From contig NZ_CP147913.1 in assembly GCF_037414475.1 (NCBI RefSeq), positions 3,224,001-3,288,000 of the forward strand: DNA of 64,000 bases, in the 5' to 3' direction. Position 1 is the first letter of the stretch. Every line of letters begins with the position of its first letter. The stretch comes from Myxococcus stipitatus (GTDB taxonomy: Bacteria; Myxococcota; Myxococcia; Myxococcales; Myxococcaceae). The notes under the pieces are model-generated. The model made no database searches and was not told where the DNA came from. It saw nothing but the letters and a program-made list of their open reading frames with translations. This document shows positions 63,114-64,000 of the stretch, one piece after another. Position numbers and translations under genes: made by a program.

Positions 63114-64000
63114 ATGCCTGCGTATCGCGAAGTACTCGCCCGGATTCCCGACCCCGATACCGACGCTGGCAGGCAGTGCCAGGGATTGCTGGACATGAAG
63201 ACCAAGCCTCAAGGCAGCCTCGGGCGCCTGGAGGAGCTGGCCTGTCAGTGGGCCGCGCTGCGAGGAGAGGCCGCGCCCGCCATGCCTCGCAAGGGGCTGG
63301 TGGTGATGGCCGCGGACCATGGCGTGACGGAGGAAGGCGTGAGCGCCTATCCCGCCGAAGTCACCGCGCAGATGGTCGCCAACTTCTCCCGAGGCGGCGC
63401 CGCCATCAACGTCCTCGCCCGGCAGCACGACGTCCGCGTGGAGGTCGTGGACATGGGCGTGCGCGCGCCGCTCCCTGGACTCCAGGGCGTGCGCAACCAC
63501 CGCCTCGGGCCTGGGACGGGGAACTTCGCGCGTGGGCCCGCGATGTCGCGCCGGCTGGCCGAGGAGGCCCTGAGCGTGGGCGCGCTGCTGGCGCTGGAGC
63601 TGGCGGAGTCGGGCGTGACGCTGGTGGGCCTGGGGGACATGGGCATCGGCAACACCACCGCGTCGGCGGCGCTCACGTGTGTGCTCGCGGGAGTGTCGCC
63701 CGACATGGCCACGGGGCGCGGCACGGGCGTGGATGACGCGGGCCTCACGCGCAAGGTGGAGGTGGTGCGGCGCGCGCTGGCGGTGAACCAGCCGGACGCG
63801 GCGGACCCGCTGGATGTGCTGGCCAAGGTGGGGGGCTTCGAAATCGCGGGCCTGGCAGGTGTGGCGCTGGGCGCGGCGTCGCGGCGTGTGCCGGTGATGC
63901 TGGATGGCTTCATCTCATCTGTCGCGGGCCTGGTGGCGGCGCGGTTGTGTCCCAGGGTGATGCCCTTCCTGCTCGCCAGTCACATGTCTCGCGAGGCGGG
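63114..64000 (+). CDS. cobT: Nicotinate-nucleotide:dimethylbenzimidazole phosphoribosyltransferase, truncated by window end
   Basis: The first 295 codons of CobT, open to the window edge. It makes alpha-ribazole phosphate for the lower ligand of cobalamin. Diagnostic segments: TKPQGSLGRLEELA near residue 30, MAADHGVTEEGVSAYP near 65, GNFARGPAMS near 135, GDMGIGNTTASAAL near 175 and the GRGTGVDD loop near 200. The ATG at 63114 fits the family length. Full-length CobT is about 350 residues, so roughly 55 codons lie beyond the window. Other cobalamin genes are likely to the right. Confidence 0.95.
   Translation, partial: MPAYREVLARIPDPDTDAGRQCQGLLDMKTKPQGSLGRLEELACQWAALRGEAAPAMPRKGLVVMAADHGVTEEGVSAYPAEVTAQMVANFSRGGAAINVLARQHDVRVEVVDMGVRAPLPGLQGVRNHRLGPGTGNFARGPAMSRRLAEEALSVGALLALELAESGVTLVGLGDMGIGNTTASAALTCVLAGVSPDMATGRGTGVDDAGLTRKVEVVRRALAVNQPDAADPLDVLAKVGGFEIAGLAGVALGAASRRVPVMLDGFISSVAGLVAARLCPRVMPFLLASHMSREA

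Overview
The window is about 68-70% GC, with extreme G/C bias at third codon positions and long meaningless antisense reading frames. It reads as a member of the Myxococcaceae (Myxococcus/Corallococcus group). Lineage marks are two surface proteins ending in a MYXO-CTERM sorting tail (Gly-Cys motif, hydrophobic helix, Arg cluster), a PilZ protein next to a Ser/Thr kinase with the myxobacterial HxDVSPxN loop, many lipoproteins, an NtrC-type regulator, and several ECF sigma factors. No tRNA, rRNA, CRISPR array, prophage or insertion sequence was seen.

Layout. 0-5.7 kb: an ECF sigma factor with a cysteine-rich tail, then two tandem paralogous lipoproteins, a WD40 protein and a decayed third lipoprotein copy. 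5.7-14.3 kb: a methionine/cysteine block (fused aspartokinase-homoserine dehydrogenase, two trans-sulfuration PLP enzymes, a cysteine synthase behind a structured leader, and the MetNIQ methionine importer). 14.3-17.2 kb: NtrC/NtrB-like two-component pair. 17.4-21.4 kb: two small lipoproteins (one with a JAMM-like metal motif), a metallo-beta-lactamase-fold hydrolase and an M14 peptidase. 21.5-26.8 kb: a large TSP3/VWA lipoprotein, a PilZ protein and a Ser/Thr kinase. 26.9-31.9 kb: sbcCD. 32-38.9 kb: membrane proteins, a MYXO-CTERM sugar dehydrogenase-like protein, a GT-C-like protein and PlsC. 39.2-42.8 kb: zwf-pgl-gnd, the oxidative pentose phosphate branch. 42.9-48.7 kb: an HMA-like protein, a small membrane protein and a P-type ATPase, divergent from a DUF697-type GTPase. 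48.8-50.5 kb: an acyl-CoA synthetase. 50.6-56.9 kb: the most unusual locus (below). 57.4-64 kb: polysaccharide-lyase-like surface protein, MarR-EmrA-EmrB efflux, small genes and a truncated cobT.

The locus most worth attention is 50.6-56.9 kb. An ECF sigma factor overlaps an anti-sigma factor whose predicted periplasmic domain is a TPR-like array. Next come an orphan 58-residue peptide gene, a JmjC/cupin hydroxylase, and a membrane-anchored TPR-CHAT protease (Cys/His dyad visible). The TPR-like ectodomain of the anti-sigma factor is recognisably homologous to the N-terminal region of the CHAT protease. This suggests a protease-controlled sigma/anti-sigma switch, loosely reminiscent of the TPR-CHAT/sigma wiring of type III-E CRISPR (Craspase) but without any CRISPR component. 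That functional reading is inference; the domain content and homology are visible in the sequence.
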